Source of the DNA: an uncultured Bacteroidales bacterium
GTDB lineage: Bacteria; Bacteroidota; Bacteroidia; Bacteroidales; Bacteroidaceae
Direction: 5' to 3'
Assembly: GCA_902787555.1 (NCBI GenBank)
Contig: CADAGO010000028.1
Coordinates: 1 to 32,900 of the forward strand
DNA length: 32,900 bases
The notes below the pieces were generated by a model. That model saw only the letters and a program-made list of their open reading frames with translations, was not told the origin of the DNA and ran no database searches. The position numbers were made by a program, and so were the translations under genes. This document shows, one piece after another, positions 15,098 to 23,160 of the stretch; position 1 is the first letter of the stretch, and every line of letters begins with the position of its first letter.

Positions 15098-15598
15098 ATG
15101 AAAGAAATCAGTTTCAAGAACGATGTGTTGCCGCTGAAAGACAAGCTCTTCAGGTTGGCCCTTCGCATTACTCTCAACAGAGAAGAAGCCGAGGACATTG
15201 TTCAAGACACGCTGATGAAACTTTGGAATCAACGCGATGAATGGAGTGCCATTCAGAATATGGAAACCTACTCGATGACCATCTGCCGGAACCTCTCACT
15301 CGATGCTATCGAAAAGAAAGAAAGGCTGAACATATCGCTTGACGAAACGGTTCATGACCGTCCAGACACCTCTCGAACGCAGGATGAGGAGCTGATGAAA
15401 CAGCAACAGCTGAACACAGTGATGCGCATCATCGGACAACTGCCCGAAAAACAGCGAACCATCATGCAACTTCGCGACATCGAAGGCAAAAGCTATCAGG
15501 AGATTGCCGACATCATGAGCATCAATGTATCAGACGTCAAAGTAAACCTCTTCAGAGCACGCCAAAAGGTGTTAGGAAGCGTTAATAAAGAATCATAG
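15098..15598 (+). CDS. ECF-type RNA polymerase sigma factor
   Basis: A 166-residue sigma-70 family factor of the extracytoplasmic-function type. Region 2 spans about residues 10-78 (LKDKLFRLALRITLNREEAEDIVQDTLMKLWNQ, with the core-binding and -10-melting helices). Region 4 spans about 105-160 (LPEKQRTIMQLRDIEGKSYQEIADIMSINVSDVKVNLFRARQKV, a helix-turn-helix that reads the -35 element). A short variable linker joins them; there is no region 1 or 3. The gene downstream encodes a small single-pass protein that fits an anti-sigma factor. No SusCD or FecR pair is nearby, so it is not the usual polysaccharide-locus type. Its targets cannot be told from here. Confidence 0.93.
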   Translation: MKEISFKNDVLPLKDKLFRLALRITLNREEAEDIVQDTLMKLWNQRDEWSAIQNMETYSMTICRNLSLDAIEKKERLNISLDETVHDRPDTSRTQDEELMKQQQLNTVMRIIGQLPEKQRTIMQLRDIEGKSYQEIADIMSINVSDVKVNLFRARQKVLGSVNKES

Positions 15599-15627
15599 AA
15601 TCGCTTAATGTTATCAAATAAAAGCCG

Positions 15628-16134
15628 ATGAATTATCAATATATAGAACAGCTATTGGATCGCTATTGGAACTGCGAAACCACACTGGAGGAAGAACAGA
15701 TTCTCCGTTCGTTCTTCAGTCAGGCAGATGTTCCCAACCATCTGAAACAATATGCAGCGTTCTTTGCTTATGAGGCAACTCAAAAAGAAGAGAAGCTCGG
15801 CGAGGACTTTGACAAACGCATTTTAGCGATGACGGAAGAAAAGCAAGCAGTAGAAGCAAAAACAGTGAAACTCTCTACTCGCATTGCTCCATTCTTCAAA
15901 GCAGCAGCAGTAGTGGCAGTAGTGCTGACGATTGGCAACATCGCAGAACGAGCACTTCAAAACAATGCTGTCAACAGTACAACAGTAAATGTTACTGATA
16001 CCTACACAAAAAAAGAAGACATCACAGCTAAAATCAAAATCATAGATCACACCCGCTCGGAAGCAATGGCTAAGACCGATTCACTAAAGACTCAGACACC
16101 AGCCATCAATCAAGATCCATTGATTATTGAATAG
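15628..16134 (+). CDS. Putative single-pass anti-sigma factor
   Basis: A 168-residue protein, 29 bp after the sigma gene. The N-terminal ~80 residues are soluble, acidic and helical (MNYQYIEQLLDRYWNCETTLEEEQIL, then FDKRILAMTEEKQ). This matches the small cytosolic domain found in Bacteroidetes membrane proteins next to ECF sigma genes. One membrane helix lies at about residues 88-106 (APFFKAAAVVAVVLTIGNIA). A Thr/Lys-rich periplasmic tail of ~60 residues follows. By inference it holds the sigma factor at the inner membrane until an envelope signal arrives. There is no zinc-binding HxxxCxxC motif, so it is not a ZAS-type anti-sigma. Confidence 0.75.
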   Translation: MNYQYIEQLLDRYWNCETTLEEEQILRSFFSQADVPNHLKQYAAFFAYEATQKEEKLGEDFDKRILAMTEEKQAVEAKTVKLSTRIAPFFKAAAVVAVVLTIGNIAERALQNNAVNSTTVNVTDTYTKKEDITAKIKIIDHTRSEAMAKTDSLKTQTPAINQDPLIIE

Positions 16135-16197
16135 CTGGACAAAGAGATAAAATAACAATCATTTTCTTTTATATGCTTTAACTAAAACCTAAGAAAC

Positions 16198-16250
16198 GAA
16201 ACTGCGAAGTTTCAATTCTCTCAAAAACCAATTAAGTTTGAACTAAACTT
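16198..16250 (+). repeat. Two small hairpins in the sigma-operon 3' region
   Basis: GAAACT-GCGA-AGTTTC (16198-16213) is a 6-bp stem with a GNRA-type tetraloop. AAGTTT-GAACT-AAACTT (16234-16250) is a second 6-bp stem. Both sit between the anti-sigma stop and the terminator at 16258. AGTTT appears in both and could allow alternative pairing. Role unknown. Confidence 0.4.
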
Positions 16251-16257
16251 TGAAATA

Positions 16258-16288
16258 GAGCTGACGGAAGTCGGCTCTTTTCATTTTT
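16258..16288 (+). terminator. Rho-independent terminator after the sigma/anti-sigma pair
   Basis: GAGCTGAC-GGAA-GTCGGCTC is an 8-bp stem (one G-T pair) with a GGAA tetraloop, followed by TTTTCATTTTT. It separates the sigma operon from korA. With the hairpins before it and the promoter after it, this accounts for the gap 16135-16423. Confidence 0.8.
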
Positions 16289-16359
16289 AATCGGAGTACC
16301 TGTTTTAGAGGTACATAGGCGCAAAATACAAAGCGAAAGGGCAATTCATACCATATTTT

Positions 16360-16391
16360 TTTGGTTAATACTCGAACTTTGTGTAACTTTG
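16360..16391 (+). promoter_or_regulatory. Promoter of the korA-korB-ribD operon
   Basis: TTTG (16360-16363), a 20-bp spacer and TAACTTTG (16384-16391), 33 bp before the korA ATG. Exact consensus, fitting a highly expressed central-metabolism operon. Confidence 0.85.
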
Positions 16392-16423
16392 CACACAATT
16401 ATAAATACCAATAGGAAAAAATC

Positions 16424-18274
16424 ATGTCAGACGAATTGGAAATCAAAGAATTGGAAGAAGTCGTTGTCCGATTCTCAGGTGACTCAGGCGATGGTATGCA
16501 GCTCGCCGGAAACATCTTCTCAACAGTATCTGCAACAGTAGGAAACAGCATCAGCACGTTTCCAGATTACCCTGCCGACATACGTGCCCCGCAAGGGTCG
16601 CTGACAGGTGTATCAGGCTTTCAAGTTCACATCGGAGCAGGTCAGGTCTACACACCTGGCGACAAATGCGATGTATTAGTAGCAATGAATGCAGCAGCCC
16701 TAAAGACACAATATCGATATGCAAAACCGGGGGCAGCTATCATCATCGACACAGACTCTTTTGGTCCTAAGGACCTTGAGAAGGCGGCCTTCAAGACAAC
16801 TGATTATCTCGGCGAAATGGGTATCGATCCAGATCGAGTGATTGCCTGCCCTATCAGTCAGATGGTGAAAGATTGTCTGGCAGACTCAGGTATGGATGTG
16901 AAGGCGATGATGAAATGCCGTAACATGTTTGCGCTAGGTCTGGTATGCTGGTTGTTCGACCGCGACTTGGACGTTGCTTTCAACTACCTCAAGGAAAAGT
17001 TTGCAAAGAAAGCAGGAGTGGCTGAGGCAAACATCAAAGTCATCAAGGCTGGATATGACTACGGTCACAATACCCACAGTTCTGTTGCCAACGTCTACAG
17101 AATCGAAACCAAAAACAAGGTACCAGGACGATATATGGATATCACTGGTAACAAAGCAACAGCATACGGATTTATCGCTGCAGCAGAGAAAGCGGGATTG
17201 AAACTTTATCTTGGTTCCTACCCTATCACCCCAGCTACCGACGTATTGCATGAATTGTCAAAACACAAATCATTAGGAGTAACCACCGTACAATGTGAGG
17301 ACGAAATCGCAGGCTGTGCATCTGCATTGGGAGCGTCGTTCGCAGGTGCATTGGGCGTCACTTCCACATCAGGTCCGGGTATCTGTCTGAAGAGTGAGGC
17401 AATGAACCTTGCTGTTATTATGGAACTTCCGTTGGTAGTACTCGACGTACAGCGTGGTGGTCCTGCAACAGGTCTGCCAACTAAGAGTGAGCAGACCGAC
17501 TTACTTCAGTGCCTGTTTGGCCGTAATGGCGAGAGTCCAATGCCTGTAATTGCCGCCACTAGTCCTACCGACTGCTTCGATGCCGCATACCAAGCTTCGA
17601 AGATGGCCCTTGAACACATGACTCCTGTCATTCTGATGACGGATGCCTATATTGCGAATGGTTCTAGTGCCTTCAAACTGCCTAACCTCGCTGACTATCC
17701 TGCCATCAACCCTCCGTACGTTCCTGAGGAACTGAAGGGCAAGTGGGCACCCTATCTGCGCAACGAGGAAACTAAAGTGCGCTATTGGGCCGTTCCTGGT
17801 CGTGAAGGATTTGAACACATCCTTGGCGGACTGGAAAAGGACAACCAAACAGGGGCTATCTCAACCAACCCAGAGAACCACGACCTAATGACCCGTCTGC
17901 GTAAGGAGAAGGTGGACAAGATTCCTGTTCCTGACCTTGAAGTACTTGGTAACAAGGACGATGCCGACCTGCTGATAGTAGGATTTGGCGGCACATATGG
18001 TCATCTGCATGCAGCAATGGATGAAATGCGCGCTTCAGGCAAGAAGGTCGCAATGGCTCACTTCAAGTTCATCAACCCACTCCCCAAAAACACTTCAGAA
18101 GTACTTATGAAGTACAAGAAAGTGGTAGTAGCAGAGCAGAACATGGGTCAGCTGGCCTCATGGCTCCGTATGAAGGTGGACGGCTTCGTACCTTATCAGT
18201 TCAACCAAGTAAAGGGACAGCCGTTTGTGGTTGAAGAGTTAGTTAATGCTTTCGAGGACATTTTAAAGAAGTAA
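16424..18274 (+). CDS. korA: 2-oxoglutarate (2-oxoacid):ferredoxin oxidoreductase, alpha subunit
   Basis: A 616-residue subunit that, with KorB, oxidatively decarboxylates a 2-oxoacid (most likely 2-oxoglutarate) to its CoA ester while reducing ferredoxin. In anaerobes it can also run reductively. The fused gamma domain is at about residues 10-190 (VVRFSGDSGDGMQLAGNIFS, the typical G-x-G-x-x-G-rich start). The alpha/pyrimidine-binding domain follows (YLGSYPITPATDVLHELSKH near residue 265, then CEDEIAGCASALGASFAGALGVTSTSGPG). The C-terminal transketolase-like domain contains VGFGGTYGHLHAAMDEMR. The gamma-alpha fusion and length are normal for the Bacteroidetes KorA. It is 6 bp from korB. Substrate choice between 2-oxoglutarate and other 2-oxoacids is inferred from family resemblance. 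Confidence 0.93.
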   Translation: MSDELEIKELEEVVVRFSGDSGDGMQLAGNIFSTVSATVGNSISTFPDYPADIRAPQGSLTGVSGFQVHIGAGQVYTPGDKCDVLVAMNAAALKTQYRYAKPGAAIIIDTDSFGPKDLEKAAFKTTDYLGEMGIDPDRVIACPISQMVKDCLADSGMDVKAMMKCRNMFALGLVCWLFDRDLDVAFNYLKEKFAKKAGVAEANIKVIKAGYDYGHNTHSSVANVYRIETKNKVPGRYMDITGNKATAYGFIAAAEKAGLKLYLGSYPITPATDVLHELSKHKSLGVTTVQCEDEIAGCASALGASFAGALGVTSTSGPGICLKSEAMNLAVIMELPLVVLDVQRGGPATGLPTKSEQTDLLQCLFGRNGESPMPVIAATSPTDCFDAAYQASKMALEHMTPVILMTDAYIANGSSAFKLPNLADYPAINPPYVPEELKGKWAPYLRNEETKVRYWAVPGREGFEHILGGLEKDNQTGAISTNPENHDLMTRLRKEKVDKIPVPDLEVLGNKDDADLLIVGFGGTYGHLHAAMDEMRASGKKVAMAHFKFINPLPKNTSEVLMKYKKVVVAEQNMGQLASWLRMKVDGFVPYQFNQVKGQPFVVEELVNAFEDILKK

Positions 18275-18280
18275 ACAATT

Positions 18281-19285
18281 ATGAGTTATTCAGCACAAGA
18301 CTATAAAAAAGGACAACCACGTTGGTGTCCAGGATGCGGCGATCACTTTTTTTTGGCATCGCTCCACAAAGCAATGGCAGAAATCGGTGTTGACCCATGG
18401 AACACAGCTGTAATATCGGGTATCGGATGTTCAAGCCGTCTGCCTCATTACATGGCCACATACGGTATGAACACTATTCACGGACGTGCTGCAGCAATTG
18501 CTACAGGAGCGAAGGTAGCTAATCCTAACCTGACTGTATGGCAGGTCAGCGGTGACGGTGACGGACTGGCTATCGGTGGTAATCATTTCATTCATGCCAA
18601 CAGACGTAACATCAACCTCAACATGATTCTTTTGAACAACCGCATCTACGGACTGACAAAGGGTCAGTACAGCCCTACCAGCCCTCGCGGTTTCGTTTCG
18701 AAATCAAGCCCTTATGGCACCGTAGAAGATCCATTCCGCCCTGCAGAACTCTGCTTTGGCGCTCGCGGTCATTTCTTTGCACGTGCCGTTGCTACTGATG
18801 CCCCGGCAACCGTTGAAGTACTCAAGGCTGCTTACCAACATAAAGGTGCAAGCGTATGCGAAATCCTGCAGAACTGTGTTATCTTCAACAACGGTACACA
18901 TGATAGTGTTTATACCAAAGAAGGTCGTGCTAAAAACGCCATTTATGTGGAACACGGGAAGCCCCTCATCTTTGGAGAGAACAATGAGTTCGGACTTATT
19001 CAAGAAGGATTCGGACTGAAAGTTGTGGAAATTGGTAAGGATGGCATTTCAGAAAAAGACATCTTGGTTCATGATGCCCATTGCGAAGATAATACCCTAC
19101 AGTTAAAGTTGGCATTGATGGGTAATGGTGACGGATTCCCTATTGCATTAGGAGTTATTCGCGATGTGGAAGCTCCGACCTATGACGATAGTGTTACAGC
19201 ACAGATTGAAGAGGTGAAAGCAGTCAAAAAGTACCATAATTTCTCAGAACTGCTCGAGACCAACGATATCTGGGAAGTGAAATAA
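18281..19285 (+). CDS. korB: 2-oxoglutarate (2-oxoacid):ferredoxin oxidoreductase, beta subunit
   Basis: A 334-residue thiamine-diphosphate-binding subunit that pairs with KorA. The N-terminal motif RWCPGCGDHFFLASL and GIGCSSRLPHYMATYGMNTIHGRA mark the family. The ThDP/Mg motif is VSGDGDGLAIGGNHFIHANRRNINLNMILLNNRIYGLTKGQYSPTS, near residues 88-130. No extra ferredoxin domain is present, so electrons pass to a separate ferredoxin. Length is normal. It lies 6 bp after korA, and its stop codon is directly followed by the ribD ATG (TAAATG), so translation of ribD is probably coupled. Confidence 0.95.
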   Translation: MSYSAQDYKKGQPRWCPGCGDHFFLASLHKAMAEIGVDPWNTAVISGIGCSSRLPHYMATYGMNTIHGRAAAIATGAKVANPNLTVWQVSGDGDGLAIGGNHFIHANRRNINLNMILLNNRIYGLTKGQYSPTSPRGFVSKSSPYGTVEDPFRPAELCFGARGHFFARAVATDAPATVEVLKAAYQHKGASVCEILQNCVIFNNGTHDSVYTKEGRAKNAIYVEHGKPLIFGENNEFGLIQEGFGLKVVEIGKDGISEKDILVHDAHCEDNTLQLKLALMGNGDGFPIALGVIRDVEAPTYDDSVTAQIEEVKAVKKYHNFSELLETNDIWEVK

Positions 19286-20266
19286 ATGAACACTGACGAG
19301 CGATACATGCAGCGATGCATACAGCTGGCGAAGAACGGCTGTCAGAATGCAGCCCCTAACCCGATGGTGGGGGCTGTCATTGTTGCTGACGGACGTATCA
19401 TCGGCGAAGGGTATCATGTACGCTGTGGTGAAGGACATGCAGAAGTAAATGCTTTTGCATCAGTTCGCCCTAAAGACGAACCATTGCTGAAGGAAGCAAC
19501 GATTTATGTCAGTTTGGAACCATGCAGCCACTACGGCAAAACACCGCCTTGTGCCGACCTGATTATCCGTAAAGGAGTGAAGCGGGTGGTTGTAGGATGT
19601 GAAGACCCTTTCGCAGAAGTAAGCGGACGAGGCATCCGAAAAATCCAAGCTGCAGGTATCGAAGTTGTAGTAGGCGTATTGAAAGAGGCATGTGAAGAAC
19701 TGAACAAAGTATTCTTTACCTACCACCGCAAGAAACGTCCGTTCATTACATTGAAATGGGCAGAAAGTAAAGACGGATTCATCGCCAAAATCGATGCTGA
19801 AGGTAAGACACAACCCATTCAGATTTCAACCGCGCTGACCCGTATGCATTGTCACAAACTCCGTGCGGAACATCAGGCAATACTTATTGGACGCAGGACT
19901 CTCGAAACCGACAATCCTTCGCTTACCACTCGTTACTGGAAGGGCAACAATCCTGTTCGAATTGTTTTAACCCACAACACTCCCGACAAACACCTGAATA
20001 TCTTCAGTGACGAGGCTCCGACACTTATCATGGGAGGCAATCTTGACGACTTGATGCATACGATACATGCGAAGGGTATTCAATCTGTTTTAGTTGAAGG
20101 AGGAAGGGATGTGCTTCAACAATTTATCGACCAAAAACTATGGGACGAAGCATTCGTCGAAAAGGGTGATATCATAATCGGAAAAGGAGTTAAATCACCC
20201 ATATTCGGCCCGGCAAAAACAACTAATATAAACTGGGAAGGTATCATAAAAATAACCCCTGTTTAG
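19286..20266 (+). CDS. ribD: Bifunctional riboflavin biosynthesis deaminase/reductase RibD
   Basis: A 326-residue enzyme that deaminates and then reduces the pyrimidine intermediate in riboflavin (FMN/FAD) synthesis. The N-terminal deaminase domain (about residues 1-145) has the zinc site: HAE in GEGHAEVNAF near residue 51, and PCSHYGKTPPC near residue 76. NPMVGAVIV is typical. The C-terminal reductase domain (about 150-326) has FITLKWAESKDGFIA, ILIGRRTLETDNPSLTTR and SVLVEGGRDVLQQFI. It starts at the base after the korB stop, so it is the third gene of that operon. No FMN riboswitch is present before it, so its expression follows korAB. Confidence 0.95.
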   Translation: MNTDERYMQRCIQLAKNGCQNAAPNPMVGAVIVADGRIIGEGYHVRCGEGHAEVNAFASVRPKDEPLLKEATIYVSLEPCSHYGKTPPCADLIIRKGVKRVVVGCEDPFAEVSGRGIRKIQAAGIEVVVGVLKEACEELNKVFFTYHRKKRPFITLKWAESKDGFIAKIDAEGKTQPIQISTALTRMHCHKLRAEHQAILIGRRTLETDNPSLTTRYWKGNNPVRIVLTHNTPDKHLNIFSDEAPTLIMGGNLDDLMHTIHAKGIQSVLVEGGRDVLQQFIDQKLWDEAFVEKGDIIIGKGVKSPIFGPAKTTNINWEGIIKITPV

Positions 20267-20350
20267 GCGTTTAGGGCATAAAAGAACAAAAAAAACATAT
20301 AAAAAACATTAAAAGTCTGCCAGATACTTCTCTATAGCAAAAAATGTTCG

Positions 20351-20358
20351 TACTTTTG
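20351..20358 (+). promoter_or_regulatory. -7 box before the envelope biogenesis operon
   Basis: TACTTTTG fits TAnnTTTG, 18 bp before the DUF6242 start at 20376. No good -33 TTTG is seen at the usual spacing, so this may be a weak promoter, with some read-through from ribD. The 5' leader would be very short. Confidence 0.5.
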
Positions 20359-20375
20359 CATGTTAAAACGCATAC

Positions 20376-21728
20376 ATGAGTATAATGAGAATATATATTA
20401 CAGTCATAACGTTTGCCATCACATGCCTTTCGCTGATGTTTGTCAGTTCGTGTATCAAGGACGAAGAAGAGGTACATACACCAACTTGTGCGATTACATC
20501 CATGTCGGTAAACGATATCACATCCTATTTGACGACCAAAGCATCAGACGGGACTGATAGTATCTATACACGAACCATCAGCGGTCGCTACATCAAATTC
20601 AACATCGACCAAGTGAACGGTCGTATCTATTCCATAGATTCACTCCCCAGCTGGGCCAACCTCAAAAGAGTGGTTGCCTCGTTTAGCTACACAGGAGTGC
20701 TCTATGCCAAATGGTCGGGTGACGGCAACTATTATCCAATCAGCAATGGCAAGGATTCGTTAGACCTCTCCACCCCATTGGATTTAATGGTAGTAGCTAG
20801 TGACGGTGTTTCATCCAAACACTACACAGCGGTGATCTATCGCTACACGGCAAATGCAGACTCTATGTTGTGGGCTGCTCCCATCAACTTAAACATTCAG
20901 CCGACATCCTCTCCCAAACTCATTTCAGCAAATGGTCAACTTTACATCTTTACCGATATAGCAGGTAAACCGACCGTAAGCTACGGGATGGCAGACGGTA
21001 GCGCATGGTTCACCAAAGCAGAACTTACAACCCCTGCCACACATCTAGACTGTCAGTCTGTTCAATACTTCAACGGCAAGTTTTATGCCCTCGATGTCGA
21101 TGGAACTATCTATTCATCCACAGACGGAATCACATGGGATGCCGCTTCGACCCTGAAAGTCGTGCGACTGCTGACGGCCGACCGCTTCTATCTCTATGCA
21201 TTTGATGGCACGCAGATTCTCGCTACAACCGACCTGAATACTTGGACAACGAATGGTACGCGCTACATGAACTTGCTGCCCAGCCAGTTTATCTCATCTG
21301 CAGCATACAACACCCATACCAACGATAATCTGCAAGTCGATGTCCTGACAGGTGTATGCAGCCAAGAAAGTAGTCAAGCAGTAGTGTGGTACAAGATTGC
21401 AGCCAAAGAGCAATCAAGCAACCAACAATGGGACTGCATGAGCATGACAGCTAATAACCCATATCCACTACCCGCACTCAATAATCTCACCATCTTCCAT
21501 TACAACGATGCTCTTTATGCCTTAGGAGGTAGCAACAAACAGTTCTACAAATCCGAAGACAATGGTATCACTTGGAAAGAAGTAACTGAGTATCAGTTCC
21601 CTCCTTCTGGACTCATACCCGACAAACATGTCAGCGTGGCTGTCAGCAACGAACATGTCATCATGGTTCAGACGAATAGTGAGGGTGGTGTGACAATGTG
21701 GAAAGGCAAAATCAATAAGCTGAAATGA
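20376..21728 (+). CDS. DUF6242-type beta-propeller-like lipoprotein
   Basis: A 450-residue lipoprotein; lipobox FVSSC places the lipidated Cys at residue 26. An inner Met at residue 4 (20385) is an equally good start. The N-terminal part (about 30-165) looks like an Ig-like or DUF6242 N-terminal domain. After it come repeated short kelch/BNR-like motifs: YGMADGSAWF, IYSSTDGITWD, ILATTDLNTWT, FYKSEDNGITWKE. These are the 'SxDxGxTW' Asp-box type found in beta-propellers. Family DUF6242 is common in Bacteroidales, often just before the DUF6089 and uppS genes as here. Function unknown; its place suggests a link to outer-membrane assembly. Its stop overlaps the next start by ATGA. Confidence 0.82.
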   Translation: MSIMRIYITVITFAITCLSLMFVSSCIKDEEEVHTPTCAITSMSVNDITSYLTTKASDGTDSIYTRTISGRYIKFNIDQVNGRIYSIDSLPSWANLKRVVASFSYTGVLYAKWSGDGNYYPISNGKDSLDLSTPLDLMVVASDGVSSKHYTAVIYRYTANADSMLWAAPINLNIQPTSSPKLISANGQLYIFTDIAGKPTVSYGMADGSAWFTKAELTTPATHLDCQSVQYFNGKFYALDVDGTIYSSTDGITWDAASTLKVVRLLTADRFYLYAFDGTQILATTDLNTWTTNGTRYMNLLPSQFISSAAYNTHTNDNLQVDVLTGVCSQESSQAVVWYKIAAKEQSSNQQWDCMSMTANNPYPLPALNNLTIFHYNDALYALGGSNKQFYKSEDNGITWKEVTEYQFPPSGLIPDKHVSVAVSNEHVIMVQTNSEGGVTMWKGKINKLK

Positions 21729-22396
21729 GGTTGCACAAGTTCATATTAATGCTGGTATGTGTGCTCGGCACCATCAGCCTGCATGCTCAAGAACTCGAAT
21801 ACAAATACGAGTTGGGTGGCATGTTTGGCACAGGCTTTTATATGGGCGATGCCAACTACTCATCGCTTTACAAGAAAAGTCAGTTGGCAGGCGGACTCCT
21901 GTTCCGATACAACATCAACCCACGCATGGCCCTCAAGTTCGACCTTATGTACAGCGGTATTGCAGGTAATGCTCTGGAGTTGAAGAACAAATATCCCAAC
22001 GTAACGAATCAAGAATGGGACTTCAAAAAATCTGTCTTCGACCTTGGCTGCCAATACGAACTCAACTTCTGGGGCTATGGCACAGGAACGAGTGGATACA
22101 AAGGGCATAAACGTCTCGCACCCTATATCCAAATGGGGTTGGGATTCACTTACGGCAATAAGACCGTAACAATGAACATCCCGATAGGATTTGGCGTAAA
22201 ATATAAGCTAAAGGAAAGAGTCAACGTAGGTTTCGACTGGTGCATGCATTTCAGCATGAGCGACAAGTTGGATGGAATCAGCGACCCCTATTCTATAAAA
22301 GGCGGTTTCCTGAAAAACAAAGACTCATACTGTCTCACCAAAGTATATCTGTCGTTTGACTTATGTCCAAGGTACAGAGAGTGTAATAACGATTAA
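21725..22396 (+). CDS. DUF6089-type outer-membrane beta-barrel protein
   Basis: A 223-residue protein with a type I signal peptide ([22 protein letters not shown], cleavage near residue 21). The body is a run of amphipathic strands ending in aromatic residues: [46 protein letters not shown], then [15 protein letters not shown], then [25 protein letters not shown]. The pattern fits an 8-stranded barrel of the DUF6089 family. It starts within the previous stop codon (ATGA). Function is not established; its fixed place before uppS-bamA suggests a housekeeping envelope role. It overlaps no true part of uppS, whose ATG is 17 bp further on. Confidence 0.85.
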   Translation: MRLHKFILMLVCVLGTISLHAQELEYKYELGGMFGTGFYMGDANYSSLYKKSQLAGGLLFRYNINPRMALKFDLMYSGIAGNALELKNKYPNVTNQEWDFKKSVFDLGCQYELNFWGYGTGTSGYKGHKRLAPYIQMGLGFTYGNKTVTMNIPIGFGVKYKLKERVNVGFDWCMHFSMSDKLDGISDPYSIKGGFLKNKDSYCLTKVYLSFDLCPRYRECNND

Positions 22397-22412
22397 TAGA
22401 ACAATACAAAAT

Positions 22413-23156
22413 ATGTCAGTCCAGTTAGATCTCAACAGAATACCTCGCCACATCGCCATAATTATGGATGGCAATGGGAGGTGGGCAAAAGCACGCGGGC
22501 AAGAGCGCACCGTTGGCCATCAGCAAGGGGCACAGCAAGTTCATGAAATCATGGAAGAAGCTGTACGTCTGGGTGTTGACTACCTCACACTCTACACGTT
22601 TTCCACAGAAAACTGGAACCGTCCCAAGGAAGAGATTACCGCCCTCATGGCATTGTTGTTACAACATCTTGACGAAGACACGTTCATGAAGAACAATGCC
22701 CGATTCAAAGTGATTGGGGACGTTCAACGCCTCTCTCCGATTGTACAAGATGCTGTAGCGCATCTGGCAGAGATCACGAAAAACAATACCAACACCTGCA
22801 TGGTCGTGGCTTTGAGTTACTCATCGAAATGGGAATTGACCAAAGCCATGCAAGATATTGCAGTTGAGGTGGAACAAGGAAAACTGAAAAGTACTGATAT
22901 CACAGAAGAAACCATCAACCAACATCTGGAAACCAAGGGTATGCCAGAGCCAGAACTGATGATCCGCACAGGTGGAGAATTACGTTTGAGCAATTACCTG
23001 CTATGGCAGTGCGCATACTCTGAGTTCTATTTCACAGATGTATATTGGCCAGACTTCACCATCGACGAATTCCGCAAGGCAATTGCCGATTATCAAGGAC
23101 GTCAAAGACGGTATGGAAAGACTGGCGACCAAATAGTTGAAGAAACGAACAAGTAA
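22413..23156 (+). CDS. uppS: Isoprenyl transferase (undecaprenyl-diphosphate synthase)
   Basis: A 247-residue cytosolic cis-prenyltransferase that builds undecaprenyl diphosphate, the lipid carrier for peptidoglycan and O-antigen. The start is the ATG at 22413 ([29 protein letters not shown]). The frame is open 19 codons upstream but that part overlaps the DUF6089 gene. The catalytic Asp is residue 19 in [10 protein letters not shown]. Other motifs are [14 protein letters not shown] near residue 71 and [23 protein letters not shown] near residue 189, which binds the diphosphate. Length is normal. bamA begins 4 bp later. Confidence 0.96.
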   Translation: MSVQLDLNRIPRHIAIIMDGNGRWAKARGQERTVGHQQGAQQVHEIMEEAVRLGVDYLTLYTFSTENWNRPKEEITALMALLLQHLDEDTFMKNNARFKVIGDVQRLSPIVQDAVAHLAEITKNNTNTCMVVALSYSSKWELTKAMQDIAVEVEQGKLKSTDITEETINQHLETKGMPEPELMIRTGGELRLSNYLLWQCAYSEFYFTDVYWPDFTIDEFRKAIADYQGRQRRYGKTGDQIVEETNK

Positions 23157-23160
23157 GAGG

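Noticed and set aside
11811-15232. Several further antisense frames of 70-150 codons opposite topA, argB and the sigma gene
   Set aside because: All lie over well-supported genes and show no signal peptide, motif or start context.
20267-20375. Riboswitch between ribD and the DUF6242 gene
   Set aside because: The gap is A/T-rich with no conserved aptamer pattern or strong hairpin; only a -7 box is visible.
22356-22412. Longer start for uppS
   Set aside because: The extra 19 codons overlap the DUF6089 gene, and the family N-terminus begins at the ATG at 22413.
23137-23160. Longer start for bamA
   Set aside because: It uses a non-ATG codon inside uppS; the ATG at 23161 has an SD-like AAGAGG and begins a clean signal peptide.
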